Of a stretch of DNA of 64,000 bases, positions 63,414 to 64,000 are shown one piece after another (within the stretch, counting starts at the first letter, position 1; the number at the start of each line of letters is the position of its first letter). Made by a program: the position numbers and the translations under genes. The notes beneath the pieces are model-generated. The model saw only the letters and a program-made list of their open reading frames with translations. It made no database searches and was not told the DNA's origin. Origin of the DNA: a virus; IMG/VR virus record IMGVR_UViG_3300048691_000181, positions 42,964-106,963 of that record. One strand, written 5' to 3'.

Positions 63414-64000
63414 TTAATCTTCAAATTCCAGCGCCAACTGAAGAGAGTCTTCAAGTTGGTCAATGTCTTCAAACTCGAGGTCGTCATTGACCTCTTTGAA
63501 ATTAACCGTGAGCAGCATTTGCTGATAACCTCCACACACAACGAGTGCGTAGAAGTTAAAAAGTTCAATAATATACTGCTCGGGATAGAGCAGTTTTACC
63601 GTCCCCATTTGTTGAAGAAATCGAAGCACGTCTCGTGCTGATTCCATCCTGCGAAATGCAGGATGAATAACGATACGACCTACATTATTTTCGGTCATTA
63701 CGAAATCGAGTTCGCAATTTTGAAGATAGTCCAACCACCGCGAGTTGAGCACCTCTGAATCGATTTGAAATCTCATTGTTCCATTCTCGATAACACCAAT
63801 ACGTTGGTAACAAAACTGCGTTACCATCATTTTAAATCCGCGAGCCAATTGGAACAGAGAATCCAAGTCGGTTTCCTGAAGTGCTTCGTAGTCCAGTCCG
63901 ATGAAAAGCGGTGGTTCGGTTTTCGGCGACTTGAACTGGAATTCGATAGCATCAGAAGTTTGCTGGCTTCCCCAGAGGGCTCTCAACCAGAGAGTCAACC
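63414..64000 (-). CDS. Unknown protein, 5' end outside the window
   Basis: The frame is open to the window edge, so at least 195 codons of the C-terminal part are present; a TTG at 63998 gives an apparent start but a true start outside is more likely. It contains FIGLDYEALQETDLDSLFQL, ARGFKMMVTQFCYQRIG and an acidic end (NDDLEFEDIDQLEDSLQLAL). The alternating strands and helices suggest a globular domain; no family recognised. GC content is higher than in genes further left, as in the next two genes. Confidence 0.5.
   Translation of the reverse strand, partial: LTLWLRALWGSQQTSDAIEFQFKSPKTEPPLFIGLDYEALQETDLDSLFQLARGFKMMVTQFCYQRIGVIENGTMRFQIDSEVLNSRWLDYLQNCELDFVMTENNVGRIVIHPAFRRMESARDVLRFLQQMGTVKLLYPEQYIIELFNFYALVVCGGYQQMLLTVNFKEVNDDLEFEDIDQLEDSLQLALEFED

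Noticed and set aside
1-64000. Global reassignment of UGA to tryptophan
   Set aside because: The plus-strand genes, including over 10,000 codons of very large proteins, have no in-frame TGA and use only TGG. TGA also appears to end some minus-strand genes. Only local read-through is supportable.

Overview
This window looks like a large piece of a crAss-like phage genome (order Crassvirales, hosts in Bacteroidota). The assignment rests on gene content and order. The plus strand carries an IHF/HU-fold ring protein, a tail-tubular-type ring protein, a P22 gp10-like stabilization ('muzzle') protein and very large virion cargo proteins, one with a DxDxD-type RNA polymerase core. The minus strand carries a DnaB-type helicase, a TOPRIM primase, an SSB, a RecA-like ATPase and a RecE-like exonuclease. 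The DNA is AT-rich and Shine-Dalgarno signals are weak. I see no tRNA, CRISPR array, insertion sequence or integrase. The identification is from sequence reading, not a database search.

Layout. Positions 1-35684 (+) are the late block: the 3' end of a gene, a 35-aa ORF, a terminator, then connector and ring proteins (446-2673), the muzzle protein (2686-6951), two cargo proteins (6969-12094), one 6,327-residue polyprotein (12173-31156) and a 1,484-residue virion protein with a nuclease motif (31230-35684). A bidirectional terminator (35713-35753) separates this from the oppositely transcribed block, which fills the rest of the window. From 35.8 to 47.2 kb (-) lie a regulator, unknown proteins and replication/recombination genes. 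From 47.4 to 60.8 kb lie mostly unknown genes, a zinc-binding protein, a polytopic membrane protein, a probable amidoligase, a tandem set of four similar-looking genes and scattered lysis-type genes (M15-like peptidase, LysM-like lipoprotein, GH25 muramidase, two-helix membrane protein). From 61 to 64 kb lie an acidic/basic protein pair and a partial gene.

How the genes may work together. Cargo proteins including the RNA polymerase would be ejected with the DNA and transcribe early genes. The early minus-strand block then supplies a helicase-primase-SSB-recombinase set; the DNA polymerase is not in the window. The PG-binding domain in the 989-aa virion protein and the M15 and GH25 enzymes would act on the cell wall at entry and exit.

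Most interesting: (1) a single open frame joining an SF1-type helicase, a zincin HExxH motif and the RNA polymerase core; (2) in-frame UGA codons interrupting at least three minus-strand genes, while UGA also seems to end a few neighbours; (3) an amidoligase-like gene and a gamma-glutamylcyclotransferase-like gene in the same block; (4) four consecutive genes sharing terminal motifs; (5) short hairpins at a similar distance before several start codons; (6) long perfect inverted repeats at 47.3 kb and 60.9-61.0 kb. No stretch above 300 bases lacks a gene: the apparent gap at 38.15-38.77 kb holds the interrupted reading frame described below.
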